This document shows positions 18,616-27,855 of a stretch of DNA of 64,000 bases, one piece after another. Numbering within the stretch: the stretch's first letter is position 1; every line of letters begins with the position of its first letter. The DNA is taken from the NCBI RefSeq assembly GCF_009827455.1, contig NZ_WTYZ01000001.1:2055001-2119000 (forward strand), read 5' to 3'. A program made the translations under genes and the position numbers. A model generated the notes under the pieces. It searched no databases, was not told the origin of the DNA, and saw only the letters and a program-made list of their open reading frames with translations. The stretch comes from Pontixanthobacter aestiaquae (lineage in GTDB: Bacteria; Pseudomonadota; Alphaproteobacteria; Sphingomonadales; Sphingomonadaceae).

Positions 18616-19400
18616 TATTCCGTATCCACTTCTAGGTTTCCGTCTTGCGAAGCGTCTTGCTGGCTTAAGTACTGCACGTGATAGGCCTGTCTCGCGTACA
18701 GTCCCTCCGCAACAACCGCTCGTATCCGCTCAGCAGTCAATTCAACATCTGCGCCTTCGGCTATGCAAGCCGACATTGCTGGAAGCAGGTTTTGTATCGC
18801 GACCGACTCCTCGGTTGATTCTGGAGATGTCCGCAACAGCGCATCTGATTTTGAAATATCTGCAAAAACAATGCAGTCGCCAAACATAGTCATAGCCTTC
18901 GCTTGAGTAGTTGGCTGTCCCCCCACGAAGTCACGGTCGAGAAATTCCGGGCCACTTTGGTCCAGTTGCAATGGCTTTTTGGCGTTTGCCAAATAAGCTT
19001 CCTCCACAAGAATTCGGCGCATAACCTTTACCGGCATATCCACAGAGAAGCTTCTTAGCCCTCTAGTTCTGGCTAGCCGCATACAATGCTGGGCTGAGAA
19101 TGAGCGATATAGCTCGCCTTTCGTCAGCCCCAATGCTAGCAGATCAGCCTGCACATAATCGCTATTTTGAAGAAAACTGTCAGCCTCTTCACGATGACGC
19201 CGATAGACGCAGCGCGCGAATTTTTTCTGCATGATCCGCATTGTATCGCTCGGGATGGCGCGAGGATTTTCGCGTTCTTGCACCTTTGGCAGCTGAACAA
19301 TCTCGAAGCGCTTTGGAACAGACGGTGGGGCGCTCTGCGCAGCCAATGGGGCTGCCAGCACCACAGCTACTCCCGCAATCAAGGTCGACGCTGACTTCAC
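18615..19400 (-). CDS. Exported hypothetical protein embedded between nuoF and nuoG
   Basis: 261 residues from a GTG at 19400 that overlaps the nuoF TGA (GTGA) and is preceded by a GGAGGCGGCGGA stretch. The N-terminus ([23 protein letters not shown]) is a signal peptide with a likely AQSA cleavage. The mature protein seems to contain two related halves, each with a paired-Cys pattern: FARCVYRRH with QHCMRLA, and [11 protein letters not shown] with SACIAEG. This is a secreted family seen in sphingomonads; no function is known to me. A longer open frame to 19490 extends into nuoF and is not credible. No other complex I operon member is expected here, so this is a lineage-specific insertion. Confidence 0.82.
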   Translation of the reverse strand: MKSASTLIAGVAVVLAAPLAAQSAPPSVPKRFEIVQLPKVQERENPRAIPSDTMRIMQKKFARCVYRRHREEADSFLQNSDYVQADLLALGLTKGELYRSFSAQHCMRLARTRGLRSFSVDMPVKVMRRILVEEAYLANAKKPLQLDQSGPEFLDRDFVGGQPTTQAKAMTMFGDCIVFADISKSDALLRTSPESTEESVAIQNLLPAMSACIAEGADVELTAERIRAVVAEGLYARQAYHVQYLSQQDASQDGNLEVDTE

Positions 19401-20692
19401 TCCGCCGCCTCCGCGAATTGCGCATTGTGTTCTTCGATACGGCGCTCGAGTTCCGGCCGGAAATGGCGGATAAGACCTTGGATCGGCCAAGCCGCTGCAT
19501 CGCCGAGCGCGCAGATTGTGTGGCCTTCAACCTGTTTGGTAACTTGGTGCAGCATATCGATCTCTTCGATTGCCGCATCGCCGGTGCGCAGGCGCTCCAT
19601 CATGCGCCACATCCAGCCTGTGCCTTCGCGGCATGGCGTACATTGGCCGCAGCTTTCATGCTTGTAGAAATAGCTGATCCGGCTGATCGCGCGGACGATA
19701 TCGGTAGACTTGTCCATCACGATTACCGCCGCCGTACCAAGACCCGATCCGACAGCTTTCAACCCATCAAAATCCATCGGCGCATCGATAATATCCTTTG
19801 CGGGTACCAAAGGAACCGAGGAACCGCCCGGAATTACCGCAAGCAGATTGTCCCACCCGCCCGTGATACCGCCGCAATGCTTTTCGATCAGCTCGCGGAA
19901 AGGAATGCTCATTTCCTCTTCGACGACGCATGGCTTTTCGACATGGCCGCTGATCTGGAACAGCTTGGTGCCGTGATTGCCTTCATTGCCGAAGCCAGCA
20001 AACCAGCTCGCGCCGCGGCGCAAGATCGTCGGAACAACCGCGATGCTTTCGACATTGTTGACCGTTGTCGGGCAACCATACAGGCCTGCCCCCGCCGGGA
20101 ATGGCGGCTTGAGGCGCGGCTGACCCTTTTTTCCTTCAAGGCTCTCAATCATCGCGGTTTCTTCGCCGCAAATATACGCGCCTGCACCGCGGTGCATGAA
20201 CACGTCAAAATCATAGCCCGAACCGCTGGCGTTCTTGCCGATCAGACCTGCCGCATTTGCTTCGTCAATGGCTTTCTGCAGCACTTCGGCTTCGCGGATA
20301 TATTCGCCGCGGATGTAGATATAAGCTGCCCGCGCGCGCATTGCGAAACCGGCGATCAGCGCGCCTTCGATCAGCTTGTGCGGATCGTGGCGGATAATCT
20401 CGCGGTCTTTGCACGAACCCGGCTCGGACTCGTCGGCATTGATAACAAGAAAGCTCGGACGACCATCCTTGCTTTCCTTGGGCATGAACGACCATTTCAG
20501 ACCGGTCGGGAAACCAGCCCCGCCCCGCCCGCGCAGGCCCGATGCTTTCATCTCGTCGATGATTGCGTCATTTCCGCGCGCGATCAGCGCTTTCGTATTG
20601 TCCCAATCGCCACGCTTTTGCGCAGCTTTTAAGCCCCAATCCTGAAAACCGTAGAGATTGGTAAAGATGCGGTCTTTGTCTTGGAGGCTCAT
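19397..20692 (-). CDS. nuoF: NADH-quinone oxidoreductase subunit F
   Basis: 431 residues. It binds FMN and NADH and accepts the hydride in complex I. The FMN/NADH region shows [19 protein letters not shown], and the [4Fe-4S] N3 ligands are C348, C351, C354 (SCGQCTPC) with C394 (TICALGD). The C-terminal AEAAE overlaps the GTG start of the inserted 261-aa gene. The ATG overlaps the stop of a 47-residue gene by ATGA. Confidence 0.97.
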   Translation of the reverse strand: MSLQDKDRIFTNLYGFQDWGLKAAQKRGDWDNTKALIARGNDAIIDEMKASGLRGRGGAGFPTGLKWSFMPKESKDGRPSFLVINADESEPGSCKDREIIRHDPHKLIEGALIAGFAMRARAAYIYIRGEYIREAEVLQKAIDEANAAGLIGKNASGSGYDFDVFMHRGAGAYICGEETAMIESLEGKKGQPRLKPPFPAGAGLYGCPTTVNNVESIAVVPTILRRGASWFAGFGNEGNHGTKLFQISGHVEKPCVVEEEMSIPFRELIEKHCGGITGGWDNLLAVIPGGSSVPLVPAKDIIDAPMDFDGLKAVGSGLGTAAVIVMDKSTDIVRAISRISYFYKHESCGQCTPCREGTGWMWRMMERLRTGDAAIEEIDMLHQVTKQVEGHTICALGDAAAWPIQGLIRHFRPELERRIEEHNAQFAEAAE

Positions 20693-20832
20693 ACTGGTAG
20701 CCCTCCCTGCGAAACGAAGTAAATGGCACCCACCACGATCAGTGCGATGACGCCGAATTTAATGAGGCCCATCAAAACCTTCCACGCAATCGCGATCAGG
20801 ATCAGGGCGACGATAATCGTGCCGATTTCCAT
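20689..20832 (-). CDS. 47-residue membrane microprotein in the nuo operon
   Basis: A short frame of 47 codons starts at an ATG (20832) that overlaps the preceding gene's TGA (TGATG) and ends with a TGA that overlaps the nuoF ATG (ATGA). The product begins [17 protein letters not shown] and continues with a second hydrophobic stretch ([15 protein letters not shown]), so it is either one long or two short membrane helices separated by KVLMGLIK. Being locked by overlaps on both sides between nuoE and nuoF strongly favours a translated gene. Function unknown; a single-helix accessory subunit or an assembly peptide of complex I is possible. It would be missed by annotation that requires 60 or more codons. 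Confidence 0.7.
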   Translation of the reverse strand: MEIGTIIVALILIAIAWKVLMGLIKFGVIALIVVGAIYFVSQGGLPV

Positions 20833-21017
20833 CACATTTCTCCCGGTGCGTTGTGGTGACGGGCGGCCCTGATACCGCGCAGCGCAAGCACCTGGAACAA
20901 CAAGCCAATACCCATCAGCGCAATGCCCAGCGTCCGCTCTCCGGCCGACGCATTATACGCGCCGATCAGGAAGCTCGCGAGGCCGCAAATGGCGTAAAGA
21001 ATAGTGCGGACGCCCAT
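20832..21017 (-). CDS. Small membrane protein embedded downstream of nuoE
   Basis: 61 residues, two membrane helices at about 4-21 (RTILYAICGLASFLIGAY) and 30-47 (LGIALMGIGLLFQVLAL) followed by a basic tail (RGIRAARHH). The ATG at 21017 overlaps the nuoE TGA (TGATG); GTG and TTG codons immediately upstream are alternative starts. It overlaps the 47-residue gene at its own stop. Not a recognised complex I subunit. Its position suggests a small membrane partner of complex I. Confidence 0.75.
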   Translation of the reverse strand: MGVRTILYAICGLASFLIGAYNASAGERTLGIALMGIGLLFQVLALRGIRAARHHNAPGEM

Positions 21018-21685
21018 CACCAATCTTTCCGGTAATCATGATTGGCGTCGACCATTTCTTTGAGTGTAGTCGGTCCGCCAGATGGCTCTGACGTATGACG
21101 ACCCGGCTCCTGCGTGCCTTCTTTCGGCTGCTCGCCAGCAGCTAGCGCATCCAGCACCGCATCAAGGCGGTCGACAGTCAAATCTTCGTAATTGCCATCG
21201 TTGATCTGAACCATCGGCGCGGTCGCGCAATTGCCCATACATTCGACTTCGGTCAGCGTCCAAAGCCCGTCTTCGGAGACTTTGCCCTTCTCCATCCCGC
21301 GCTTCTTGCAGGCGGCGATAATGTCATCGCTACCGCGCAACATACACGGCGTTGTACCGCAAACTTGCACGTGGAATTTACCCACCGGAACAAGGTTATA
21401 CATCATGTAGAAGGTCGCGACTTCGAGCACGCGGATCACCGGCACATCGATATAGGCGGCGACATATTCAATCACCGGCAGGGGCAACCAGCCCTGCGTA
21501 TCGGTTTCTGCGCCCACCTGCCGCTGCGCCAGATCGAGAAGCGGCATTACCGCCGATTTGTCGCGGCCTTCGGGGTATTTGGCAATATGCCAATCGGCCT
21601 TCGCCTTGTTCTCTTTCGTCCAAGCAAAAGAGCCCCAGCGCTCGCGGAGTTCCGGCGTATCGGGTGCGATGTGACGATCAGCCAT
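21017..21685 (-). CDS. nuoE: NADH-quinone oxidoreductase subunit E
   Basis: 222 residues. It carries the [2Fe-2S] cluster N1a, next to NuoF. The ligands are C109 and C114 (CGTTPC) and C149 and C153 (CMGNC). The C-terminal 35-40 residues form a polar, Glu/Pro/Gly-rich extension (EQPKEGTQEPGRHTSEPSG) beyond the usual end. The ATG at 21685 has a strong GGGGGAG site and overlaps the preceding small gene by 8 bp; a TTG at 21703 is possible but unnecessary. Confidence 0.97.
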   Translation of the reverse strand: MADRHIAPDTPELRERWGSFAWTKENKAKADWHIAKYPEGRDKSAVMPLLDLAQRQVGAETDTQGWLPLPVIEYVAAYIDVPVIRVLEVATFYMMYNLVPVGKFHVQVCGTTPCMLRGSDDIIAACKKRGMEKGKVSEDGLWTLTEVECMGNCATAPMVQINDGNYEDLTVDRLDAVLDALAAGEQPKEGTQEPGRHTSEPSGGPTTLKEMVDANHDYRKDW

Positions 21686-21986
21686 GTTTACTCCCCCGAT
21701 CACTAAATATCATGTTCACGAATACCTTGATGAAGGCGCCACAGAAAACCAAAGCGCCAGCGCCGAGAAAACCAAAGAAGATGGCCCATGCCTTAAGGCC
21801 GCTGCCATCAATCGAAGAGGCCGGTATCCTCTCCGCTTCCCAAAAGCCAAGAAAGATTGCGCCGATTGCCAAGCCACAGAAGACATAAAAGACCTTGTCG
21901 CCAAATCGTAGTGCACGAGCAAAGGCAGCACTCCTCCCTGCGCGTTCTTCGGTAAGCTCTGCGCGGTATCTGGCCAGCAAACTCAC
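21678..21986 (-). CDS. Small membrane protein embedded between nuoD and nuoE
   Basis: 102 residues. A basic N-terminus ([18 protein letters not shown]) precedes two membrane helices at about 32-49 and 66-90, separated by a short acidic loop. The ATG overlaps the nuoD stop by ATGA and its end overlaps the nuoE start. Not a canonical complex I subunit, and I do not recognise the family. Placement between nuoD and nuoE hints at a membrane-associated accessory protein. Confidence 0.8.
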   Translation of the reverse strand: MSLLARYRAELTEERAGRSAAFARALRFGDKVFYVFCGLAIGAIFLGFWEAERIPASSIDGSGLKAWAIFFGFLGAGALVFCGAFIKVFVNMIFSDRGSKHG

Positions 21987-23194
21987 CGGTCACACTCCCC
22001 GAATACGACATCGATTGCACCAAGGATCGCAGTTGCGTCGGGCAACATGTGGCCCTTGGACATAAATTCCATCGCTTGCAGGTGACTGAAAGCCGTCGGG
22101 CGGATTTTGCAGCGGTAGGGTTTGTTGCTGCCGTCGCTTACCAGATAGACCCCGAATTCGCCCTTGGGGCTTTCGGTCGCGACATAGACTTCGCCTGCCG
22201 GGACATGGAAGCCTTCTGTGTAAAGTTTGAAGTGGTGGATCAGCGCTTCCATGCTCTGCTTCATCTCGCCGCGTTTTGGCGGGGAAACTTTACGGTCATC
22301 GCTGGCAATCGCGCCTTCGGGCATTTCTGCGAGGCATTGCTTGATGATCTTTGCGCTCTCGTACACTTCCTTCACACGGACCATAAAGCGGTCATAGCAA
22401 TCCGAATTGGTACCCACAGGAATGTCAAAGTCCATCCGGTCATACACTTCGTAAGGCTGCGATTTGCGCAGATCCCACGGGATGCCTGCCGCACGGATCA
22501 ATGGGCCGGAGAAGCCCCAGGCCAGCGCATCTTCCTTGCTCACCAGCGCGATATCGACATTGCGCTGTTTGAAGATGCGGTTGTCGATCACGAGGCTCAT
22601 CGCATCGCCGAACAATTCGGGCAGGCGGCCATCGACCCAGTCACCGATATCGGTCAGCAGCTTGAGCGGCACATCCTGATGGACACCGCCGGGACGGAAA
22701 TAGGCGCTGTGCATCCGCGCACCCGACGCCCGTTCGAAGAAGTTGAGGCAGTCTTCGCGCAGTTCGAACACCCACAGGTTGGGCGTCATCGCGCCGACAT
22801 CCATCACATGCGCACCGATATTGAGCATGTGGTTGCAAATGCGGGTTAGCTCGGCAAACAGCACGCGCAGATACTGCGCACGCTCGGGCACTTCGATATT
22901 GAGCAGCTTCTCGATCGCAAGCACATAGCTGTGCTCCTGCGCGAGAGGCGAACAGTAATCGAGCCGGTCAAAATACGGCAGCGCCTGCAAATAAGTCTTA
23001 TGCTCGATCAGCTTTTCGGTGCCGCGGTGAAGCAAGCCCACATGCGGATCGACGCGCTCGATGATCTCGCCATCAAGCTCCATCACCATCCGCAAAACGC
23101 CGTGCGCCGCAGGGTGCTGCGGACCGAAGTTGATTGTGTAGTTGGAAATGACTTCGCCGTCAGTGGTCAGCGATTCTTCGAGCTGCATGCTCAT
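21983..23194 (-). CDS. nuoD: NADH-quinone oxidoreductase subunit D
   Basis: 403 residues. It is the 49-kDa-type subunit that forms the quinone-reduction site with NuoB and is descended from the NiFe-hydrogenase large subunit. [12 protein letters not shown] at about residues 21-32 carries the quinone-contacting His region; the C-terminus ends in the hydrogenase-like [12 protein letters not shown]. It is a separate polypeptide from NuoC, unlike the NuoCD fusion of enterobacteria. The start overlaps the nuoC stop by ATGA. Confidence 0.97.
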   Translation of the reverse strand: MSMQLEESLTTDGEVISNYTINFGPQHPAAHGVLRMVMELDGEIIERVDPHVGLLHRGTEKLIEHKTYLQALPYFDRLDYCSPLAQEHSYVLAIEKLLNIEVPERAQYLRVLFAELTRICNHMLNIGAHVMDVGAMTPNLWVFELREDCLNFFERASGARMHSAYFRPGGVHQDVPLKLLTDIGDWVDGRLPELFGDAMSLVIDNRIFKQRNVDIALVSKEDALAWGFSGPLIRAAGIPWDLRKSQPYEVYDRMDFDIPVGTNSDCYDRFMVRVKEVYESAKIIKQCLAEMPEGAIASDDRKVSPPKRGEMKQSMEALIHHFKLYTEGFHVPAGEVYVATESPKGEFGVYLVSDGSNKPYRCKIRPTAFSHLQAMEFMSKGHMLPDATAILGAIDVVFGECDR

Positions 23195-24027
23195 TTCGCA
23201 TCTCCTTTAGGCTTTGTCGCTGCCTTGGTATCGGTCGTTTTGCCTTTACGCGGTTTCTTCGCCGGACGATCCTCTGTCGGTTTCGGAGGCTTTGCAGCCT
23301 TTGCTTTGGATGGCTTGGCAGGGGATTTCTTGGCAGCTTTCTTTTCAGCCTTCTTACCCGCGCCGGTGTCTTTCGGGCCTTCCGTCACTTTCGGCTTATC
23401 TACCGGCGGTTCTTCCGCTTTTTCGTCACCAGGCAGCACATATTCTGCGCCTTCCCAAGGGCTCATAAAGTCGAACTGCCGCAAATCCTGTGCAAGCTTT
23501 ACCGGCTCGTACACCACCCGCTTTTCCTCTTCAGAATAGCGCAGTTCGGTATAGCCGGTGAGCGGGAAGTCTTTGCGGAAGGGATGCCCTTCAAAACCGT
23601 AATCAGTGAGAATGCGGCGTAGGTCGGTGTTGCCATCAAATAGTACGCCGTACATGTCGAACACTTCACGCTCGAGCCAACCGGCATTGGGCCACAGCGT
23701 CGTGACAGTAGGCACAGCAGTGTTCTCGTCAGTCGATAGTTTGACCATCACGCGGTGGTTCTTGGTCACCGACAGCAGCATATAGACGACTTCGAAACGC
23801 TCCGCGCGGTCAGGAAAGTCAACACCGGCGATTTCCATCAATTGCTGATACTGATGCTCGTCACGCAGCAGGCGCAGGACATCCTCAATGCTGTCACGCT
23901 TGATTGTGAACAGCAATTCGCCATGCGCCTCAGCCGCATCGATCAAATGTGCGCCCATCGCCTTGGAAAGCGTGTCGAGGATGCCATCATTGCTGGCATA
24001 TTTCGGAGCGGAGTGCAGAACAGCCAT
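23191..24027 (-). CDS. nuoC: NADH-quinone oxidoreductase subunit C with lysine-rich C-terminal tail
   Basis: 278 residues. The core 30-kDa domain spans residues 1-195 and ends with the family signature [15 protein letters not shown], then [20 protein letters not shown]. From about residue 201 onward comes an extension of nearly 80 residues that is low-complexity and rich in Lys, Ala and Pro ([20 protein letters not shown] and similar), resembling histone H1 tails. Standard bacterial NuoC ends near residue 200. The core should function normally; the tail's role is unknown. It overlaps nuoD by ATGA and is 15 bp downstream of nuoB. Confidence 0.96.
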   Translation of the reverse strand: MAVLHSAPKYASNDGILDTLSKAMGAHLIDAAEAHGELLFTIKRDSIEDVLRLLRDEHQYQQLMEIAGVDFPDRAERFEVVYMLLSVTKNHRVMVKLSTDENTAVPTVTTLWPNAGWLEREVFDMYGVLFDGNTDLRRILTDYGFEGHPFRKDFPLTGYTELRYSEEEKRVVYEPVKLAQDLRQFDFMSPWEGAEYVLPGDEKAEEPPVDKPKVTEGPKDTGAGKKAEKKAAKKSPAKPSKAKAAKPPKPTEDRPAKKPRKGKTTDTKAATKPKGDAK

Positions 24028-24042
24028 CTTAGCGCGAGCCCA

Positions 24043-24615
24043 TCATCGTTCGATCGTGCCGCTGCGGCGGATTTTACGCTGGAGCTGCATCACACCATAC
24101 AGCAGAGCTTCGGCAGTCGGAGGGCAGCCTGGAATGTAAATATCAACCGGCACAATCCGGTCGCATCCGCGCACTACGCTGTAGCTGTAGTGATAGTAGC
24201 CGCCGCCATTGGCGCAGCTGCCCATCGAAATCACATATTTCGGGTTCGACATTTGGTCGTAAACTTTACGCAGCGCCGGTGCCATTTTGTTGCACAACGT
24301 TCCGGCAACGATCATCACATCCGACTGGCGCGGGGAGGCGCGCGGGGTCACGCCAAACCGCTCCATATCGTAGCGCGGCATATTCACGTGGATCATTTCG
24401 ACCGCACAGCAAGCCAGGCCGAAAGTCATCCACCACAGCGAGCCGGTGCGCGCCCATTCAAACAGGTCTTCGGTGCTGGTGACGAGGAAACCCTTGTCGT
24501 TCACTTCTGTTTGTAGAGCGTTGAAATAATCCGCGTCGGGCTGGCGCACGTCGCCACCCTGTGCGGTTGGAAGCAACGAGCTTTGCTCGGCTAAAGGTAT
24601 CTGCTGATTGCTCAT
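24043..24615 (-). CDS. nuoB: NADH-quinone oxidoreductase subunit B
   Basis: 190 residues. It holds the terminal [4Fe-4S] cluster N2 that reduces quinone. The ligands C69, C70, C134 and C164 are present in [21 protein letters not shown] and [10 protein letters not shown]. The ATG at 24615 overlaps the nuoA TGA (ATGA). A longer frame to 24642 lies in nuoA and is rejected. Confidence 0.97.
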   Translation of the reverse strand: MSNQQIPLAEQSSLLPTAQGGDVRQPDADYFNALQTEVNDKGFLVTSTEDLFEWARTGSLWWMTFGLACCAVEMIHVNMPRYDMERFGVTPRASPRQSDVMIVAGTLCNKMAPALRKVYDQMSNPKYVISMGSCANGGGYYHYSYSVVRGCDRIVPVDIYIPGCPPTAEALLYGVMQLQRKIRRSGTIER

Positions 24616-24986
24616 TCCCAGTTCAGAGCCCCCATCTTCCATTCATAGGCCAATCCGATCGCCAGAATACCGAGAAATACCATCATCGCCGTCCAGCCGG
24701 CCCAGCCTGTATATTCCAGGCTAACCGCCCAGGGAAACAGGAACGCTGCTTCCAGATCGAACAAGATGAACGAAATCGCGACGAGATAGAACCGCACATC
24801 GAACGGGCTGCGCGGATCTTCGAATGCGGGGAAGCCGCACTCATACTCGCTGTTCTTCTCGGTATTCGGTTGGTGCACGCCGGTAAGGCGCGACACGCCC
24901 ATCGGCAAGAACACGAAAAGTACCGAGATTCCCAATGCGATGAACAGGAAAATCAGGATCGGTAGATATTCCAAGGGGTCGAACAA
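24612..24986 (-). CDS. nuoA: NADH-quinone oxidoreductase subunit A
   Basis: 124 residues with three membrane helices. The conserved loop [20 protein letters not shown], containing the Cys that gates the quinone site, and [15 protein letters not shown] are diagnostic. No ATG lies in frame near the expected N-terminus. The TTG at 24986 ([12 protein letters not shown]) gives the family length; TTGs at 25010 and 24974 are alternatives. It is the first gene of the nuo operon; 116 bp separate its start from the end of the lipoprotein gene upstream. Confidence 0.95.
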   Translation of the reverse strand: MFDPLEYLPILIFLFIALGISVLFVFLPMGVSRLTGVHQPNTEKNSEYECGFPAFEDPRSPFDVRFYLVAISFILFDLEAAFLFPWAVSLEYTGWAGWTAMMVFLGILAIGLAYEWKMGALNWE

Positions 24987-25033
24987 AGCGCCACACTCAA
25001 TCAGCTTCAAAAGATAGTCCGCGCCCTAGTCCC

Positions 25034-25059
25034 CTGCCCCGCGCTTCGCAAGGGGGCAG
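25034..25059. repeat. GC-rich stem-loop in the nuo operon leader
   Basis: CTGCCCC (25034-25040) pairs perfectly with GGGGCAG (25053-25059), and GCG/CGC (25041-25043 with 25047-25049) can extend the stem inside the loop. It lies between the stop of the lipoprotein gene and nuoA, so it could be a terminator-like structure for that gene or a leader element of the nuo mRNA. There is no following T tract. The sequence resembles dispersed intergenic palindromes of sphingomonads, but copy number cannot be assessed here. Confidence 0.45.
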
Positions 25060-25102
25060 AAGGTGCAAAATTGGCGAAAACCCGTGCGTTTTACACAATG
25101 TG

Positions 25103-26377
25103 TCAATTGAGCGGCAGGCGGCGCACAAGTGTGGGGATTGGCGGTTTGTCCGGATTGAGCGTCCCGCCTTTGCCAAAACGGTCCCATTGACCGTTCGCGA
25201 CATAGTAGAGCGCATCGCCCTGAATACTCCCACCCAGCGGCTCGGTCCATGTCGGATGGGCCTGTTCGAGAACTGTCAGATTTGTCGCCGACAGCCCGTC
25301 AGCAGAAAGGTCTATGGCAACGATCCGCATCGGGCTCATGCCATTTTGAATACCTATCAAGCGATTGCCATGACGCCAAAGACCGTCGATGCCGTCTAAG
25401 ATCATCGGGTTGCTTGCGCGCAATCGTTTCACACTCTTCGACGTGAGATCGATGATGGCAATGCCGTAGCGATAGTCGCTGACATAAAGCTTGCTGCCAT
25501 CTTCACTGGTCGCGAGGCCTTGCGGTGAGCGGATTGTACCAGGCGGGATCAAAACCGCCAGATCACTTGGCGGCGTGGCTACAGTATAGATTGCTCCTGA
25601 AATCGGATCGCTCGCAAACAGGCTGCCCGATGCAGATAGATGCAGATCGGAAGGTGTGATGCCGCCAGCGCCCGGCAAACGCTGCACAACCTCGCTCTTG
25701 TCCAGATCGAAACCGATAATGCCGGGAAATGCTGCGCTCGGCTGCGGTGTCGGGTCGTAGGAACCGGATGCTGCCCAGAGGATTCGCCGGTCTAAGTCGA
25801 TGGCGAGGCCTGCAAAGCTACCGCCCTTCACAATACGGAGCGGAGACCAATTCGCACCCTCACCGCGAAACACATCGCGCGATACAATGCTGCTCGCGTA
25901 GAATGCCTTGCCGACCGGATCATAAGCGACGCTTTCCACGAGCCTGGCATCCTCGGAAACCACCGCCGCGATAGTGCTACGCTCGATTGCAGAACCGTTG
26001 CGGTCAAACAAATCCTTCAGCTTCGCAGCGACCGCCGTATCGCCCGCAACCTTCAACAATTCGTCTTGGGCACCTGGCCTGAACAGATAGCCGCGATCCG
26101 CGAGCCACACGGCTTCACGGATAATCGCGGGCACATTCTCCGAAGCGAAATGCGCTTGGAGAAGGCGCAAATGAACTGACGAGCTGTCGGGAAAAGCCTT
26201 CGCCAATTCCTGAAGTCCGGCAATGTCATTGATTTTGCCCGTCTCGGCATTGACCGCCCGCCACGGCTGCGGTGCCGAAGCTTGGAAATCCGCAAGCGTT
26301 ATCGGCTGTGTTGGCGGAATGTAGGTACACGCCGCCAACGCCGATACACCCACCAGTGCGGCGAGTGCGCGGATCAC
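25103..26377 (-). CDS. Predicted beta-propeller lipoprotein (SMP-30/NHL-like)
   Basis: 424 residues. A signal sequence ends in a lipobox (SALAAC), predicting an outer- or inner-membrane lipoprotein. Residues 40-135 are helical (a TPR-like AKAFPDSSSVHLRLLQAHFA segment). From about 140 onward come repeated strands such as FYASSIVSRDVF, LAIDLDRRILWAASG, DLHLSASGSLFASDP, LATSEDGSKLYVSDY and IVAIDLSADGL, consistent with a six-bladed propeller of the SMP-30/gluconolactonase-like type. No catalytic assignment is possible. It overlaps the aldehyde dehydrogenase stop upstream by ATGA and precedes nuoA on the same strand. Confidence 0.85.
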   Translation of the reverse strand: MIRALAALVGVSALAACTYIPPTQPITLADFQASAPQPWRAVNAETGKINDIAGLQELAKAFPDSSSVHLRLLQAHFASENVPAIIREAVWLADRGYLFRPGAQDELLKVAGDTAVAAKLKDLFDRNGSAIERSTIAAVVSEDARLVESVAYDPVGKAFYASSIVSRDVFRGEGANWSPLRIVKGGSFAGLAIDLDRRILWAASGSYDPTPQPSAAFPGIIGFDLDKSEVVQRLPGAGGITPSDLHLSASGSLFASDPISGAIYTVATPPSDLAVLIPPGTIRSPQGLATSEDGSKLYVSDYRYGIAIIDLTSKSVKRLRASNPMILDGIDGLWRHGNRLIGIQNGMSPMRIVAIDLSADGLSATNLTVLEQAHPTWTEPLGGSIQGDALYYVANGQWDRFGKGGTLNPDKPPIPTLVRRLPLN

Positions 26378-27804
26378 TTTAGCTGCGTCGCAATGGCCTT
26401 CTTGGTCGCTTTGCCATAGGGCGGCTTGAAGCCAGCGAGTTTAGCCACATCAATCTTGGGTTGCTGATACACCGACCGCGCATGGCTGAATTCTTTGAAG
26501 CCTTCGGGCCCGTGATACGAACCGATCCCCGATGGCCCGACGCCGCCGAATGGCAAATCGTCCATAGAGATGTGAAAGATCACGTCATTGACGGTAACGC
26601 CACCAGAAACTGTTTGCTTGAGGACCTGCTCGCGCTCCCCACTGTCTTCACCAAAATAGTACAGTCCAAGCGGACGATCATTCCGGTTCACATAGTCGAT
26701 CGCCTCGCTCACATGCTTGTAGGTTTTGACTGGGAGCACAGGACCGAAAATCTCTTCCTGCATCGCTTCCATATCGTCGGTCACGTTGCGCAGGATCGTC
26801 AACGGCATCTTACGGCCGTTCGAGTTCGAGAAGTCTTCCTCCGCTGGATTGACTTCGATCACCTCTGCGCCCTTCGCCTTCGCATCGACCACCATGCCCT
26901 GAAGGCGATCAAAATGACGGTCAGTGACAATAGATGCGTAATCCTCATTGTCGAGCAGTGTCGGATATTGCTCGTGGACACCAAGCTGCACGCCAGCGAT
27001 GGCAGCCTCTTCCTTGTCTTCAGGAACAATCATGTAGTCCGGCGCAAGGCAGATTTGCCCTGCATTCATCATTTTGCCCATAGCCACGCGCGCACCGGCT
27101 TTCTCTAGATCAGCGCTCCGGCCCATGATGACCGGCGATTTTCCGCCCAACTCGAGCGTCACCGGCACCAGGTTTTTGCCTGCGGCTTCCATCACGCGGC
27201 GACCTGTCGCGGTGGATCCGGTAAAGAGCAGGTGGTCGAACTGTAGCGAAGAGAAGGCTTGCGCCACTTCGGGGCTGCCTGTGACAACGGCAACTTCGTC
27301 TTCCGCGAAATACTCGCCAACCAACTTTTCCATCAGTGCTGATGTCGCTTCGGTAAACTCCGATGGCTTGATCATCGCGCGATTGCCCGCCGCCAGAATT
27401 TGCATCAGCGGATTGAAGGTCAGCTGGACCGGGAAATTCCATGGGCTGAGAATACCGACAACGCCCTTCGGTTCATAACGAACCTCTGCTTTCGCACCCA
27501 GCAGGCCGAGCGGGAATGTCACTTTGCGCTTGTCTGGCTTAGCCCAGCTATCGATATGCTTGAGGCAATATTTTCCGAAATTTATCGAGCTGACGATATC
27601 CGTCATCATCCCCATGTCGACGCTGCGATTGCCGAAATCGGCGCTCATCGCTTTGCACAGCTCTTCGCCGTGATCTTTTACCAAAGACATTGCGCGCTTG
27701 ATGCGGTCCTTGCGCACGCTGATATCTTCAGGACGCGCGGCGGTGAACGCATCGCGCTGCAGTTTCAGGATTGCTTCCATTTCAGCTTTTTTGTCGGCGG
27801 CCAT
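26374..27804 (-). CDS. Coniferyl-aldehyde-type NAD(P)-dependent aldehyde dehydrogenase
   Basis: 476 residues. It should oxidise an aldehyde to its acid. The class signature shows E218 in LELGGKSPV and the nucleophile C252 in NAGQICLAPDY; FTGSTATGRR is the cofactor motif. The combination KPSEF, AGQxCxAPDY and the Pro/Lys-rich C-terminus fits the coniferyl aldehyde dehydrogenase subfamily, though the true substrate may be a fatty or terpenoid aldehyde. The ATG at 27804 has a GGAGAGAG site; a TTG or ATG five codons upstream is weaker. It forms an operon with the propeller lipoprotein. Confidence 0.9.
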   Translation of the reverse strand: MAADKKAEMEAILKLQRDAFTAARPEDISVRKDRIKRAMSLVKDHGEELCKAMSADFGNRSVDMGMMTDIVSSINFGKYCLKHIDSWAKPDKRKVTFPLGLLGAKAEVRYEPKGVVGILSPWNFPVQLTFNPLMQILAAGNRAMIKPSEFTEATSALMEKLVGEYFAEDEVAVVTGSPEVAQAFSSLQFDHLLFTGSTATGRRVMEAAGKNLVPVTLELGGKSPVIMGRSADLEKAGARVAMGKMMNAGQICLAPDYMIVPEDKEEAAIAGVQLGVHEQYPTLLDNEDYASIVTDRHFDRLQGMVVDAKAKGAEVIEVNPAEEDFSNSNGRKMPLTILRNVTDDMEAMQEEIFGPVLPVKTYKHVSEAIDYVNRNDRPLGLYYFGEDSGEREQVLKQTVSGGVTVNDVIFHISMDDLPFGGVGPSGIGSYHGPEGFKEFSHARSVYQQPKIDVAKLAGFKPPYGKATKKAIATQLK

Positions 27805-27855
27805 TATGTCTCTCTCCATTGGTATCTATTTGCCACTGACTGTTGACGAGTGCAG

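Noticed and set aside
19241..20632. 463-codon plus-strand frame
   Set aside because: Antisense to nuoF and part of the 261-aa gene. No recognisable domain; nuoF motifs are intact.
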